Position numbers and translations under genes: made by a program
Notes under the pieces: generated by a model
Seen by the model: only the letters and a program-made list of their open reading frames with translations
Databases searched by the model: none
What the model was told of the DNA's origin: nothing
DNA from: F1-80-MAGs062 sp046345315
GTDB taxonomy: Bacteria > Planctomycetota > Planctomycetia > Planctomycetales > Planctomycetaceae
Reading direction: 5' to 3'
Assembly: GCA_046345315.1 (NCBI GenBank)
Contig: JBKDKA010000138.1
Span: forward strand, 62,001 to 126,000
DNA length: 64,000 nt
Shown: piece by piece, positions 25,745 through 34,775 of the stretch
Layout of the letters: every line of letters starts with the position of its first letter
Position numbering within the stretch: position 1 is the first letter of the stretch

Positions 25745-27429
25745 GGCACAGTCAGAAACACCGCTGCAGTGCTGTCCGCATAAACAAGTCGCCAGAATGG
25801 TTCACTGCGATCTCCATTGATCGGAGGCAGACCAGTATTCGCAGAGATGAGTGGCGCTGACTGACGAATTGACGTCGCATCCAGAATGACCACCGGCATT
25901 TCGCCCTCGTCAGGATTGATGATCTTTTCCCAGCCGGGCCTGCCCCCGAAAACACCCGCCTGAACGAGATCGAATTTTTCAAATGTCTTTCGGCTGCACA
26001 CTTCGAGTCTGGGATCCATGAAAACTTTACGGTCGGGACCGTTGTGATAGATGTAGGTTCCGGCCAGACCAATATGAGTGATGAAGGCTCGCCTCGGCAT
26101 ACCGTCTCTGGCACAAAACTTCATTGCTTCGTGTCCGAACCAGTGCGTCGCCTCCCCGAACCCGAACACTTTCCATTTCTCAACAAGCAGCCCCCATTCT
26201 CCACTGACAAAAAAAATGCACTGGAGAACAAGACCAATCGCAACCAACCGGCGTCTGAAAACAGAAGACATTCGGCTACCAGCCACCGAGACGACTGCTT
26301 TCCTGAGAATCTCTTCCTCATTCCCGCACGCCATCACGGCAGCGACGATCGCAAACACGCCGGTGTTTCGGGTTGCAACCCATGCCAGGTGAGAGAATCC
26401 GACAAACAACACCAATCGATAGATTCGCAGTGTCCTGTTTCGAATCGCGCGAACGAAAGTGACACAACCAATCACGAACAGAACGACCTCCGCCGTGAAG
26501 TACAGATTAATGCAGGCCGCGATGATTCCGGGGACCAGTCCGTATCTCTGTACGAGGCTGCTCAGAAACATCAGTGGCGGACGAAATTCACCGATTCGAA
26601 CGCTGTAAAAGTCTTTCTCGACGGAGAACTTCTGGTACAGCACAAAGGGAAACTTCAGACCTTCGATCGTGTAAGGATTCAGAAGCAGACAAGCCAGCAT
26701 CAGAACAGAGATCCACGCTGCCGTGCGCAGAGTCAGACCGGGATAACTCTCCGTCTGAGAAGTGATCGTAGCATATCGGGACGCCGCTTGCCGGCAGCAC
26801 AACTCAAAGACCACTGCCGCCCAGACGACGATGCCGAGAATATACAACGCGTGGAAATTCACCCAGCAAAGGCAGAGAAGCGGCCAGAGCCAACGACGCC
26901 TGCAGATCAGGCTCGGCCGTTCTGCAAGATAAAGCGCGGTCGCCAGAAAGAGCATGGTCATCATTTCAGGACGCTCATTGGCTCGTCCCGTGATGGCCAC
27001 GATGGCAGGAAACCAGATCACCGCTCGTCTGGTAACGGAGAGACGACTGCCCGTGGCTTTCCAGCCGATGAAGACAGCGGCGGTGTACAGCAGTGCCTTT
27101 CCGATGATGACACCGTTGACGCCGAATGTGCGGTGAATGAAGACGATCAGGATCTGAAATCCCCAGTGCATGTCGATCCATGGCTGACTGGAATCCATGT
27201 AAGTGAAACAGTCTTTGAACGGGACCATCCCTCGTTCAAGGATGAGTTCTCCCGTTCGAAGATGCCACCAGAAATCAAGATCCCTCAGCGGGAAGCAGCA
27301 CATCACAAATGTCACGATAAACAGCAGAATCGGGATCATTCGGTCAGGTCGTTCGTCAAATGACGGACTGAACGCCGAATCACCGGCCTTTTCTCTTCTG
27401 GACTTTGATCCCCGTGTGACGCGTGACAT
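25681..27429 (-). CDS. Polytopic membrane protein, GT-C glycosyltransferase-like
   Basis: A 582-residue protein, probably from ATG 27429 (weak GAGA upstream; ATG 27339 just before the first helix is possible). After a basic N-terminus the first helix leads into DLDFWWHLRTGELILERG near 50-67, an acidic loop with a pattern seen in GT-C mannosyltransferase-like proteins, followed by about 10-12 helices and a soluble tail (about 440-582) containing NGPDRKVFMDPRLEVCSRKTFEKF and a WEKIINPDEGEM stretch. The catalytic loop Asp is plausible but unproven. Likely a lipid-linked sugar transferase. It converges on, and overlaps by 64 bp, the ABC-2/CPBP gene. Confidence 0.72.
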   Translation of the reverse strand: MSRVTRGSKSRREKAGDSAFSPSFDERPDRMIPILLFIVTFVMCCFPLRDLDFWWHLRTGELILERGMVPFKDCFTYMDSSQPWIDMHWGFQILIVFIHRTFGVNGVIIGKALLYTAAVFIGWKATGSRLSVTRRAVIWFPAIVAITGRANERPEMMTMLFLATALYLAERPSLICRRRWLWPLLCLCWVNFHALYILGIVVWAAVVFELCCRQAASRYATITSQTESYPGLTLRTAAWISVLMLACLLLNPYTIEGLKFPFVLYQKFSVEKDFYSVRIGEFRPPLMFLSSLVQRYGLVPGIIAACINLYFTAEVVLFVIGCVTFVRAIRNRTLRIYRLVLFVGFSHLAWVATRNTGVFAIVAAVMACGNEEEILRKAVVSVAGSRMSSVFRRRLVAIGLVLQCIFFVSGEWGLLVEKWKVFGFGEATHWFGHEAMKFCARDGMPRRAFITHIGLAGTYIYHNGPDRKVFMDPRLEVCSRKTFEKFDLVQAGVFGGRPGWEKIINPDEGEMPVVILDATSIRQSAPLISANTGLPPINGDRSEPFWRLVYADSTAAVFLTVPQADAPGFREVSPSLLFEATQ

Positions 27430-27510
27430 AGGTTCTCTGAAAAGCGCTACAATAAAGATTTCTGAGGTCAGAGTTTCTTTTTGACGGAACGCCGCATCAC
27501 TGTGGAGGGT

Positions 27511-28758
27511 TCAGTCAATTACGATTGCAGCAGCACATGCCGTCATGCAGCAGGCAATAGTTCCTCCGATCATGGCTCGAAGCCCAAGTCTGGACAATTC
27601 CGTCCGACGCTCCGGGATCAGTCCACCGATTCCTCCGACCTGAATTCCGATCGAAGCAAAATTGGAAAACCCGCAGAGAGCATAAGTCATGATCGCCGCG
27701 GACCTCGGCGCAAACGCCACCGAAATCTGATCCGGCTTCATCCATTCCGCCATCTTCTGATAAGCAATCAGCTCATTGGCGACCATCTTGATTCCGAGCA
27801 GTTCGCCGGCGGCGCCACAGTCTTTCCATTCAATGCCCATGAGCCATGCCAGCGGTGCGAAGACGACTCCGAAGATTCTCGCCATGGTCCAGGGTTCCGA
27901 ATTTTTCATGTGGAGCAGTTTCGTCATGACAAAGCCGGAAACCTCCTGCAGGCAGAAATCCAGAAGAGCAATCAGTGCAAGAAAAGCGATCATCATCGCC
28001 GCAACATTGAGAGCGAGTTTCAGGCCGTCTGCCGCACCCGACGTTGCCGCATCGACCAGATTGATCGTCGTCCTCGGCATCTCGTGGCGGCAGGTACCAA
28101 GTGTCGCGGGCGTTTCTGATTCGGGCTGCATGACTTTGGCGATGAGCAGTCCGGCGGGCGCCGAGATCACAGATGCTGTCACCAGATGCCCGGCATCGAT
28201 TCCAAAGCCGATGTACACGGCAAGAACGCCGCCAGCCACTGTCGCAAATCCGCCAATCATAACGGCCATGAGCTCGGAACGAGTCATTCCGGGCAGGTAT
28301 GGCAGCACAACCAGCGGAGCCTCCGTCTGGCCAACAAAAATGTTCGCCGCAGCCGAAAGGCTCTCAGCACCGGAAGTTCCCAGCGTCACCTGCATGACAC
28401 GTGCCAGAAGTCGAACGATCAGAGGCATGATTCCGAGATGATACAGGACGCTCATCAGTGATGAAAAAAAGATGATTGTCGGAAGAACGCGAAACGCAAA
28501 GTAAAAGTCTCGAAATTTTTCACCAAAGACAAAAGCACAGCCGACATCCACAAAACTCAGCAGCTTCGTGAAAACGTCACCGATACCAGAGAAGAACCAC
28601 TTCCCCTGAGGTGTCCCCAGAATCAGGGCTGCAATTGCGATCTGAAGCAGAGTTCCGATTATTGCCGTACGCCACGGAAAGAGTCTTCGGTCGGAACTCA
28701 ACAGCCACGCCAGAAAGATCATGACTGCAAGTCCGAAGACGGCAACAAGGCGATGCAT
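27511..28758 (-). CDS. nupC: Concentrative nucleoside transporter (CNT/NupC family)
   Basis: A 415-residue inner-membrane symporter from ATG 28758, 10 bases after AGGAG. CNT hallmarks are FVFGEKFRDFYFAFRVLPTIIFFSSLMSVLYHLG near 75-110, the substrate motif GQTEAPLVVLPYLPGMTRSELMAVM near 143-170, and KMVANELIAYQKMAEW near 330-345 with GFSNFASIGIQVGGIGGLIPERR after it. It imports nucleosides with sodium or protons. It is 81 bp upstream of the GT-C-like gene on the same strand, with no obvious functional link. Confidence 0.94.
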   Translation of the reverse strand: MHRLVAVFGLAVMIFLAWLLSSDRRLFPWRTAIIGTLLQIAIAALILGTPQGKWFFSGIGDVFTKLLSFVDVGCAFVFGEKFRDFYFAFRVLPTIIFFSSLMSVLYHLGIMPLIVRLLARVMQVTLGTSGAESLSAAANIFVGQTEAPLVVLPYLPGMTRSELMAVMIGGFATVAGGVLAVYIGFGIDAGHLVTASVISAPAGLLIAKVMQPESETPATLGTCRHEMPRTTINLVDAATSGAADGLKLALNVAAMMIAFLALIALLDFCLQEVSGFVMTKLLHMKNSEPWTMARIFGVVFAPLAWLMGIEWKDCGAAGELLGIKMVANELIAYQKMAEWMKPDQISVAFAPRSAAIMTYALCGFSNFASIGIQVGGIGGLIPERRTELSRLGLRAMIGGTIACCMTACAAAIVID

Positions 28759-28981
28759 ATCCGGTGGCTCCTGATTTCAGAGTTTCTGCATGCCCGAGGG
28801 CAATCTCCCCGATAACATGGTTCCGGGGCTGTGATGATTTTCCGGAGTTTGGAATCTCGTTAGTATTGCAGGTCCCGCCATGAATTCATCCGTCCTGCGG
28901 AATGCAGAGACTGTATTTCAAAGGTGATTCTGAAGATCAGATTCCGAGAGATCATTCGGAAACAGCAGAAGGAATGTCCAC

Positions 28982-29728
28982 ATGTCCAGAACTCCGTCAT
29001 TTCAAGGCTTCGGGATTGAATGCCGCTCAGCAGTCTGCCGGGCACTCACTGCAGCCGTCCTTCTGATGCTCGTGGGAGATGGCCTGAAACATGGTCAGGC
29101 GACAGAATCCGATGCAGTGAAGGTAAAGATTGAACAGTCGCCGGATGCGCAGAAGCCTGCGACTGCCGAATGGACACCACTGTTCAATGGAAAGGACCTC
29201 GACGGCTGGAAGGTTTCCGAATTCGGTGGTCAGGGGGAAGTGGTCATCGAAAACGGCGAAGTGGTGATCACTCAGGGAACCGAACTCTCAGGAATTTATA
29301 CCGAGAAGAAACTGCCTCGAATCAACTACGAAGTGGAATATGAAGCACAACGTGCTGCGGGAAGTGATTTTTTCGCAGGACTCACCTTTCCGGTCAGAGA
29401 CAGCTACTGCTCTCTGATTCTCGGTGGCTGGGGCGGAGGTGTCTGCGGACTCTCCAATCTCAATGGAATGAATGCCTCCGAGAATCAGACGACGTCTTAC
29501 CAGCAGTTTGAGACCGGAACGTGGTACAGGATCCGGCTGGTGGTGACCGAGGAAAAGATCGAAGCCTGGATCAACGATAGCCAGATCGTGGACGTGGAGA
29601 CGGCGGACCAGAAAGTTGATGTGGATTTCCGGATAGAGAAATCCTGCCCGTTCGGATTCGCCACCTGGCAGACAACGGGACGGATTCGAAATGCCCGAAT
29701 CCGCTCGCTGCCGAAAAGCAGCAAATGA
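28982..29728 (+). CDS. Secreted DUF1080 protein (3-keto-disaccharide hydrolase-like fold)
   Basis: A 248-residue protein from ATG 28982 with AGGA 8 bases upstream. A hydrophobic leader (residues 17-35) targets export. From about 58 onward it is DUF1080: WTPLFNGKDLDGWKVSEFGG, NGEVVITQGTELSGIYTEKKL, NYEVEYEAQRAAGSDFFAGLTFPV, GTWYRIRLVVTEEKIEAWINDSQIVDVE and FGFATWQTTGRIRNARIRSL. The fold is a concanavalin-like jelly roll; some members hydrolyse 3-keto-glycosides. It is a single gene between divergent CNT and a hypothetical. Confidence 0.9.
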   Translation: MSRTPSFQGFGIECRSAVCRALTAAVLLMLVGDGLKHGQATESDAVKVKIEQSPDAQKPATAEWTPLFNGKDLDGWKVSEFGGQGEVVIENGEVVITQGTELSGIYTEKKLPRINYEVEYEAQRAAGSDFFAGLTFPVRDSYCSLILGGWGGGVCGLSNLNGMNASENQTTSYQQFETGTWYRIRLVVTEEKIEAWINDSQIVDVETADQKVDVDFRIEKSCPFGFATWQTTGRIRNARIRSLPKSSK

Positions 29729-29999
29729 TGCTCTCCGGCATCGGGCGTTCAGAGCCACACGTGTTTGCCGCAGGAATAAATCTGAACAATTGCCGTTTCG
29801 GTAATTGCCTGTAAATCGCAGCAGATCCGGGTCTTTTCATCCGTTTTTCGGTCATGGGGGCCGCCTGTTTTCCGACCGAGAGTGCCGTTCGGGAGCTCGA
29901 CTTTCGGTTCGGGCATCGAGTTTGCTTTCAGTGGAGATGCCAGAACAATTCTGAAGTCAGCACCTCTGAAATCGCATCTTCGAACATGGAAGCCGGATT

Positions 30000-30767
30000 G
30001 TGAAACTTGCCTACCTGACCGAAGTCGCCGCTCTGATGGCCGCTCATCACCTGCTGTTCATCGAGCAGTCAGGCGAGTTGCCAAATCAGACGATCGGGGA
30101 TTACTACATTCGGAGCCGAAATCGGTTCAACCGATGGATGAGAGACCTGAGCGACCTTGAAAAAGGCGTTGCCGTTTCCGACCCGTTCCGAATGCTCGGA
30201 CTGGTTGCTCCACGACCTGCCATCCGATCACTCGCTGAACAGATCATGATCAACGAAATGATCGCGAGAATCTGGTCGGTGCTCCTGATTGCTCGAGATC
30301 GGCACAATGGAATTGATCGAGTTCGCCCGGTTGCTCACAACGTGTTCCTGGGCCACCTTTCGGTTCGACACAAAGCGGTCAGTGCCTGTCTCAATGATCA
30401 GGGAATGAGTCAGCAGGATATCGTTGAAGTGGAACGGATTCGAAATGCAACCGAACGATGGACCGACATGCTGTGCTGTCCGATGATGAACTTCTATGAT
30501 CTGTGGCAGTATGCTTTCGACCAGGATCGGGCAAAACAGTTTCTGGCAGACCGCGCAGACCAGAACTCCATGTCTCATCAGAGCCAGGCCTGGGTGCTGA
30601 TTCTTGCCGGGATGCGACACAGTTTTCCTGACACAGACGGGCTGGCGGCACCGATCCATGATGACGATCGCGCCATCACCCGCCTGATCCTCAGCAGCTT
30701 TCCGGAGCAGGCACCGGAAATGGCATTCTGGATGAGCAGTCGACTCCGACAGGCTCGCCATTGCTGA
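30000..30767 (+). CDS. Conserved helical hypothetical protein
   Basis: A 255-residue soluble protein with a GTG start at 30000, preceded by GGAAG. It is mostly helical, with no signal peptide, membrane segment or recognised motif. Histidines and acidic residues recur (AHHLLFIEQ, VAHNVFLGHLSVRHKAV, MSHQSQAWV), but no metal-binding pattern is clear. The C-terminus holds DDRAITRLILSSFPEQ. It converges on the Rrf2 gene with a 6 bp gap. I do not recognise the family; the base composition and codon use look like its neighbours, so it is probably a genuine gene. Confidence 0.7.
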   Translation: MKLAYLTEVAALMAAHHLLFIEQSGELPNQTIGDYYIRSRNRFNRWMRDLSDLEKGVAVSDPFRMLGLVAPRPAIRSLAEQIMINEMIARIWSVLLIARDRHNGIDRVRPVAHNVFLGHLSVRHKAVSACLNDQGMSQQDIVEVERIRNATERWTDMLCCPMMNFYDLWQYAFDQDRAKQFLADRADQNSMSHQSQAWVLILAGMRHSFPDTDGLAAPIHDDDRAITRLILSSFPEQAPEMAFWMSSRLRQARHC

Positions 30768-30773
30768 CGAATC

Positions 30774-31199
30774 TCAGTGATGGTCACACAGTGGTACACT
30801 CGGATTCGGATCCTCAAGCAGTTCCGCAAGCGTTGTACTGCTGAACGCTGCTTCCATCCTGCTCAGTGCGTCGTCCATCCGCCGATGGAGTGAGCATAAG
30901 CGGACTCCGTGAGATTTCAGATCGAGCGGACATGTTTTGATCCGCTGGATGGGATCGACGGCATTGACGATGTCGAGGATCGTGAACTCCGACGGAGCCC
31001 GAGCCAGCGAAACTCCACCCCCGATCCCGCGCTGCAGCCTGACTATTTCCTTCTCACGAAGTCCCTGAAGCACCTTCGCAAGGTACGCCGTCGGCACCTG
31101 AGTCGCAGTGGCGATGTCCGCCGTCTTCTGCGGTCTGGGCGAATGAATCGCCAGATGAACGACCGCTCTCAGTGCATATTCAACAGTTTGTGAAAACAT
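30774..31199 (-). CDS. Rrf2 family transcriptional regulator, probably Fe-S or redox sensing
   Basis: A 141-residue winged-helix repressor from ATG 31199. N-terminal features match Rrf2/IscR/NsrR: FSQTVEYALRAVVHLA, IATATQVPTAYLAKVLQGLREKEIVRLQRGIGGGVSLAR. Cys90 (RIKTCPLDL) and Cys102 (VRLCSLHRRMDDAL) flank the region where NsrR and IscR bind their iron-sulfur cluster; the third cysteine of those regulators is absent, though Cys138 lies at the C-terminus. The gene is divergent from two c-type heme protein genes, and two matching inverted repeats lie in the shared region, one 17 bp from its own start. Autoregulation and control of the heme genes are therefore likely. The signal (NO, iron, redox) is not known. 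Confidence 0.9.
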   Translation of the reverse strand: MFSQTVEYALRAVVHLAIHSPRPQKTADIATATQVPTAYLAKVLQGLREKEIVRLQRGIGGGVSLARAPSEFTILDIVNAVDPIQRIKTCPLDLKSHGVRLCSLHRRMDDALSRMEAAFSSTTLAELLEDPNPSVPLCDHH

Positions 31200-31215
31200 T
31201 CATGTGACTCAGTAT

Positions 31216-31237
31216 AACAGGATGTTGACATCCTGTT
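31216..31237. promoter_or_regulatory. Operator 1, candidate Rrf2 site
   Basis: Perfect 10-2-10 inverted repeat AACAGGATGT-TG-ACATCCTGTT. It overlaps the -35 box of the rightward promoter and sits 17 bp upstream of the Rrf2 start codon. A weaker second copy lies 41 bp away centre to centre. Confidence 0.8.
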
Positions 31238-31253
31238 TTATTGCCGATAAATT
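31225..31253 (+). promoter_or_regulatory. Sigma-70-like promoter for the heme-protein genes
   Basis: TTGACA at 31225-31230, a 17 bp spacer and TAAATT at 31248-31253. The -35 is a perfect consensus match and the -10 matches at 4 of 6. Expected transcription start is near 31260, inside operator 2. Confidence 0.6.
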
Positions 31254-31256
31254 ACA

Positions 31257-31278
31257 AACAGGACTTCAAGATCCTGTT
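31257..31278. promoter_or_regulatory. Operator 2, candidate Rrf2 site
   Basis: AACAGGACTT-CA-AGATCCTGTT, an inverted repeat with 8 of 10 positions paired and the same AACAGGA/TCCTGTT ends as operator 1. It covers the predicted transcription start of the rightward promoter. Confidence 0.75.
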
Positions 31279-31359
31279 TTTCGTCTCACTCGAGTTTCCG
31301 GGGCTCCGAATTGCCGACTGGCTGCTCCTAGAAGCTCAGACGTCTTCTTTCCGGAGGTC

Positions 31360-31920
31360 ATGAAAAATCACATGAAGCAATTCAAACTGCTGCTCCTGCC
31401 TGCAGGAATCCTGCTTTCCATCGCCATCGTGAATGGAACATTCTTTTCCAGTGTGACTGCCGATCAGAAAGCAAAATCCTCGTCCGACCCGGCCGTCGAG
31501 CGAGCTCGACGTGAGGTCCGCATGCTGGATGATATTTATAAGACGAGTGTCGTACTGATTACAACACACTACGTTGACGATAAGAACTCACTGCCGGCCG
31601 GAAGTGCATTCCGGGCACTTTTTGCAGCGGTGAAAGAGAAAGGCTGGCATGAAGTCCGTCTGCTGGATGCCACCGGCGAGCCGTACAACGACGAGAATCT
31701 TCCGAAGGAGGGATTCGAACAGCGAGCCGTGAAAGAGCTGCTCAGCGGCAAGGCATCCTACGACGAAGTTGTCACCGAAGGTGAGAAAAGATTCCTGCTG
31801 GCAGCAACCGCGATTCCGGTTGTCATGGACAAGTGCATCATGTGTCATGAAAACTATCGGAACGTGGCGAAAGGAAAAGCCATCGGGGCACTCGGATACA
31901 AAGTTCCTGTTCTGGAATAA
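31360..31920 (+). CDS. DUF3365 (Tll0287-like) c-type heme protein
   Basis: About 186 residues. GGAGG at 31353-31357 is close to ATG 31360; ATG 31372, 14 bases away, is the alternative. A signal peptide (LLLLPAGILLSIAIVNG) exports it. The mature part follows the DUF3365/Tll0287 pattern: an ERARREVRMLDDIYKTSVVLITTHYV helix, LFAAVKEKGWHEVRLLDATGEPYNDEN, and one heme c site, CIMCH, near residue 157. The Tll0287 fold is PAS-like and several members are heme sensors or electron carriers. It is the first gene of a two-gene unit under the operator-flanked promoter, 4 bp before the next start. Confidence 0.85.
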   Translation: MKNHMKQFKLLLLPAGILLSIAIVNGTFFSSVTADQKAKSSSDPAVERARREVRMLDDIYKTSVVLITTHYVDDKNSLPAGSAFRALFAAVKEKGWHEVRLLDATGEPYNDENLPKEGFEQRAVKELLSGKASYDEVVTEGEKRFLLAATAIPVVMDKCIMCHENYRNVAKGKAIGALGYKVPVLE

Positions 31921-31924
31921 TTCC

Positions 31925-33262
31925 ATGACCACCATCCGCGGCCACTGGGTTCTGATCATCGGGTTTCTGGCGATTCATTCTGTTCAGAATGTCACCGCGC
32001 AGACGGACTATGATCAGGACCCGATCAATTACAGCACGACAACGCCTGACGACGAAGTTGCGAAGCTTGCAGAACGTCTGGATCACGGGGACGTGAAGCT
32101 GGTCTGTGACTCTGAGCACGGATACCTGAAGTCCCTGCTGCGGGAACTCCGCATCTCCGAATCATCACAGGTACTTGTGTTTTCAAAGACCAGTCTGCAG
32201 GTCTCGCGAATCACTCGAAAAACACCGCGAGCCGTCTACTTCAATGACGACGTGTACGTTGGCTGGGTGCAGCGAGGCGATGTTCTTGAGCTGTCAGCGG
32301 CAGACGCCCAGCTGGGTGGCACGTTCTACACGCTCTCACAGAAACCTGAAGATCATCCTTTGATCGAGCGAAAGTCCCCGAACTGTCTTCAGTGTCACAG
32401 TTCGGCGCACACAAGCCACAGCCCCGGACACATGGTCAGGAGCGTTTATCCGGATTCAAACGGATTGCCGGTGTATCGACTCGGAACACACCTTACGAAT
32501 GACACCAGTCCTTTCGAAGAACGCTGGGGAGGATGGTACGTCACGGGGACGCACGGAAATCAGCGGCATATGGGGAATTCCTGGATCGAGGACGATGATG
32601 TCACGGACAGACCCACAACAGAAAACACTCAAAATCTGACCGATCTGAACCTGCTGCTGAATACCTCTCCGTATCTGACATCTCATAGTGACCTGGTCGC
32701 ATTGATGGTTCTCGGCCACCAGACGGCGATGCACAACATCCTGACTTCCGCGAATCATTCGGGGCGACTGACAGCTCGTGATTCCCTGATCATGAACAAA
32801 GCACTGGAGCGGCCGCTGGAGTTTGAGTCGGAGTCAACGGCCAGACGGTACGCTTCGGCTGCTGAGAAAGTCGTTCGCGGCCTTCTGTTCAGCGGCGAAT
32901 TCCCTCTTACGGACCGCGTGGCGGGAACCACGACGTTTGCAGCGGAATTCACAGCGAGAGGTCCTTTTGATTCGCAGGGGCGATCGCTGCGTGAGTTTGA
33001 CCTTCAGAAACGGCTCTTTCGTTTTCCCTGCAGTTTCCTGATTTACTCAGAATCCTTTCGAGGACTTCCGGAGGGTGTTCAGAAGATTGTCTGGAAACGC
33101 CTGGACGAGATTCTTTCGGGCAAAGACACGAGTCCGGCTTTCGCTCACCTGAGCGACGACGACCGAAAGGCGATACGCGAAATTCTTGCTGAAACGGTCA
33201 AGCGGCCGTCGTTCCCATCGGCTGACTCGCAGGCTCCGTCCGCTGAAGCCTCGCTGCGATAA
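31925..33262 (+). CDS. Secreted monoheme c-type cytochrome, function unknown
   Basis: About 445 residues from ATG 31925, four bases after the preceding stop. A signal peptide (WVLIIGFLAIHSVQNVTAQ) is followed by EHGYLKSLLRELRISESSQVLVFSKTSLQVSRI and FNDDVYVGWVQRGDVLELSA, then the single heme motif in SPNCLQCHSSAHT near residue 158. The rest is helical, rich in His and Trp (GGWYVTGTHGNQRHMGNSW, VLGHQTAMHNILT). Large planctomycete and verrucomicrobial proteins share this plan, but no reaction is known. The overlap with the next gene's upstream region and the shared promoter make it the second member of an Rrf2-regulated pair. Confidence 0.85.
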   Translation: MTTIRGHWVLIIGFLAIHSVQNVTAQTDYDQDPINYSTTTPDDEVAKLAERLDHGDVKLVCDSEHGYLKSLLRELRISESSQVLVFSKTSLQVSRITRKTPRAVYFNDDVYVGWVQRGDVLELSAADAQLGGTFYTLSQKPEDHPLIERKSPNCLQCHSSAHTSHSPGHMVRSVYPDSNGLPVYRLGTHLTNDTSPFEERWGGWYVTGTHGNQRHMGNSWIEDDDVTDRPTTENTQNLTDLNLLLNTSPYLTSHSDLVALMVLGHQTAMHNILTSANHSGRLTARDSLIMNKALERPLEFESESTARRYASAAEKVVRGLLFSGEFPLTDRVAGTTTFAAEFTARGPFDSQGRSLREFDLQKRLFRFPCSFLIYSESFRGLPEGVQKIVWKRLDEILSGKDTSPAFAHLSDDDRKAIREILAETVKRPSFPSADSQAPSAEASLR

Positions 33263-33284
33263 TCCGGAAACTCTTCTGACAGAG

Positions 33285-34664
33285 ATGACAAACCGCCCGG
33301 AGACGGAAACAATCCGCTCCATGAGCGATCAATGGTCACCCGATTCATGGCGGAAACGCGTTGCGCAACAGCAGCCTAAGTACGACAATGCGCAGGAAGT
33401 TGCCGCAGTCACTGACACCCTCGGGCAGCTTCCGCCGCTTGTGACTCCCTGGGAAGTCGATCGTCTGAAAAAGAAGCTCAGTGATGTCTCCCGAGGTCAA
33501 GGATTCATCCTTCAGGGCGGAGACTGCAGCGAAAGTTTCGGAGACTGCAACTCCGGTTCAATTCTCCGGAAGCTGAAGGTCCTGATCCAGATGAGCCTCG
33601 TGCTGATCTGCGGATCCCGGCAGAGAATTGTGCGGATCGGACGGATCGCCGGGCAGTACGCAAAACCACGTTCGTCGGACCTTGAGAAACGCGACTCCGC
33701 TGAGTTTCCGTGCTATCGCGGCGATATCGTCAACGGAAGTGAGTTTACGGCGTCCGAAAGACGACCGGATCCGGCTCGGATGCTTCGTGCCTATGAGCGA
33801 TCTGCGCTGACCATGAACTACATCCGCGCACTCAGTGAAGGAGGATTCGCGGATCTTCATCATCCGGAAAACTGGAATCTGGAATTCGTCCGAAACACGC
33901 CGGGCTCGCGCCGCTATCAGAAACTTCTGGATACGCTCAGCGATTCCATCCGCTTCATGGAAACAGTCTCTGACGGCGAACTCAATCAGCTGACGCGTGT
34001 GGACTTCTTCACGTCACATGAAGGGCTCCTGCTGCCTTTCGAACAGGCCCTGACACGTTCAGATCCCGGAAAACCCGGATGGTACAACCTCAGTGCTCAC
34101 TCGCTCTGGATCGGAGACCGGACTCGCAGCATTGAAGGAGCTCATGTGGAGTATTTCCGGGGGATCCAGAATCCTATCGGCGTCAAGGTCGGCAATACAC
34201 TGGCACCGGATGAACTGATCGACCTGATTCGAGTTCTCAATCCGGGCAACGTCCCGGGACGTCTGAGCCTGATCCATCGATTCGGTGCAGAGAAAATCCG
34301 TCTGCGACTGCCGGCTCTGGCCGATGCCGTCAGGCGTTCCGGAACCAACGTTCTCTGGATCTGCGATCCGATGCACGGAAACACTCAGACGGCACGCAAC
34401 GGAATCAAGACCCGGTCGTTCGACGACATCACCTCCGAGATTATATCAGCGTTTCAGCTGCACGGAGAACTCGGGACTCGACTTTCGGGCATTCATCTTG
34501 AACTGACCGGAGAAGACGTCACGGAATGCACCGGCGGCCCGGGCAATCTCACCGAAACTGACCTCGAACGCGACTATCGAAGTCAGGTGGATCCTCGTCT
34601 GAACTACGAACAAGCCATGGAAATCGCCTTTCTGATCTCTGAACACATGAAGCAGCACGCCTGA
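33285..34664 (+). CDS. 3-deoxy-7-phosphoheptulonate synthase, class II
   Basis: About 459 residues. ATG 33285 is called; ATG 33321 (MSDQWSPDSWRKR), the usual first residues of the family, is an equally good start. The enzyme joins phosphoenolpyruvate and erythrose 4-phosphate in the first step of the shikimate pathway. Class II (plant/Mycobacterium type) signatures are GQGFILQGGDCSESF, QMSLVLICGSRQRIVRIGRIAGQYAKPRS, SCYRGDIVNG-like PCYRGDIVNG, FFTSHEGLLLPFEQ, WIGDRTR, GIQNPIGVKVG, LWICDPMHGNTQ and HLELTGEDVTEC. The metal-binding Cys, His, Glu and Asp positions appear intact. It lies 22 bp downstream of the cytochrome gene and may be partly read through from it. Confidence 0.95.
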   Translation: MTNRPETETIRSMSDQWSPDSWRKRVAQQQPKYDNAQEVAAVTDTLGQLPPLVTPWEVDRLKKKLSDVSRGQGFILQGGDCSESFGDCNSGSILRKLKVLIQMSLVLICGSRQRIVRIGRIAGQYAKPRSSDLEKRDSAEFPCYRGDIVNGSEFTASERRPDPARMLRAYERSALTMNYIRALSEGGFADLHHPENWNLEFVRNTPGSRRYQKLLDTLSDSIRFMETVSDGELNQLTRVDFFTSHEGLLLPFEQALTRSDPGKPGWYNLSAHSLWIGDRTRSIEGAHVEYFRGIQNPIGVKVGNTLAPDELIDLIRVLNPGNVPGRLSLIHRFGAEKIRLRLPALADAVRRSGTNVLWICDPMHGNTQTARNGIKTRSFDDITSEIISAFQLHGELGTRLSGIHLELTGEDVTECTGGPGNLTETDLERDYRSQVDPRLNYEQAMEIAFLISEHMKQHA

Positions 34665-34775
34665 TGTTCCTTGTATCATGTGATCAGAAGGCAGGAAACA
34701 TCCATCATCTGACAGTGGCAGCCCTGCAGGACGCATCTGCAGATTCAGTCACGGCCCTGCCAGGGAGTACCTGCA

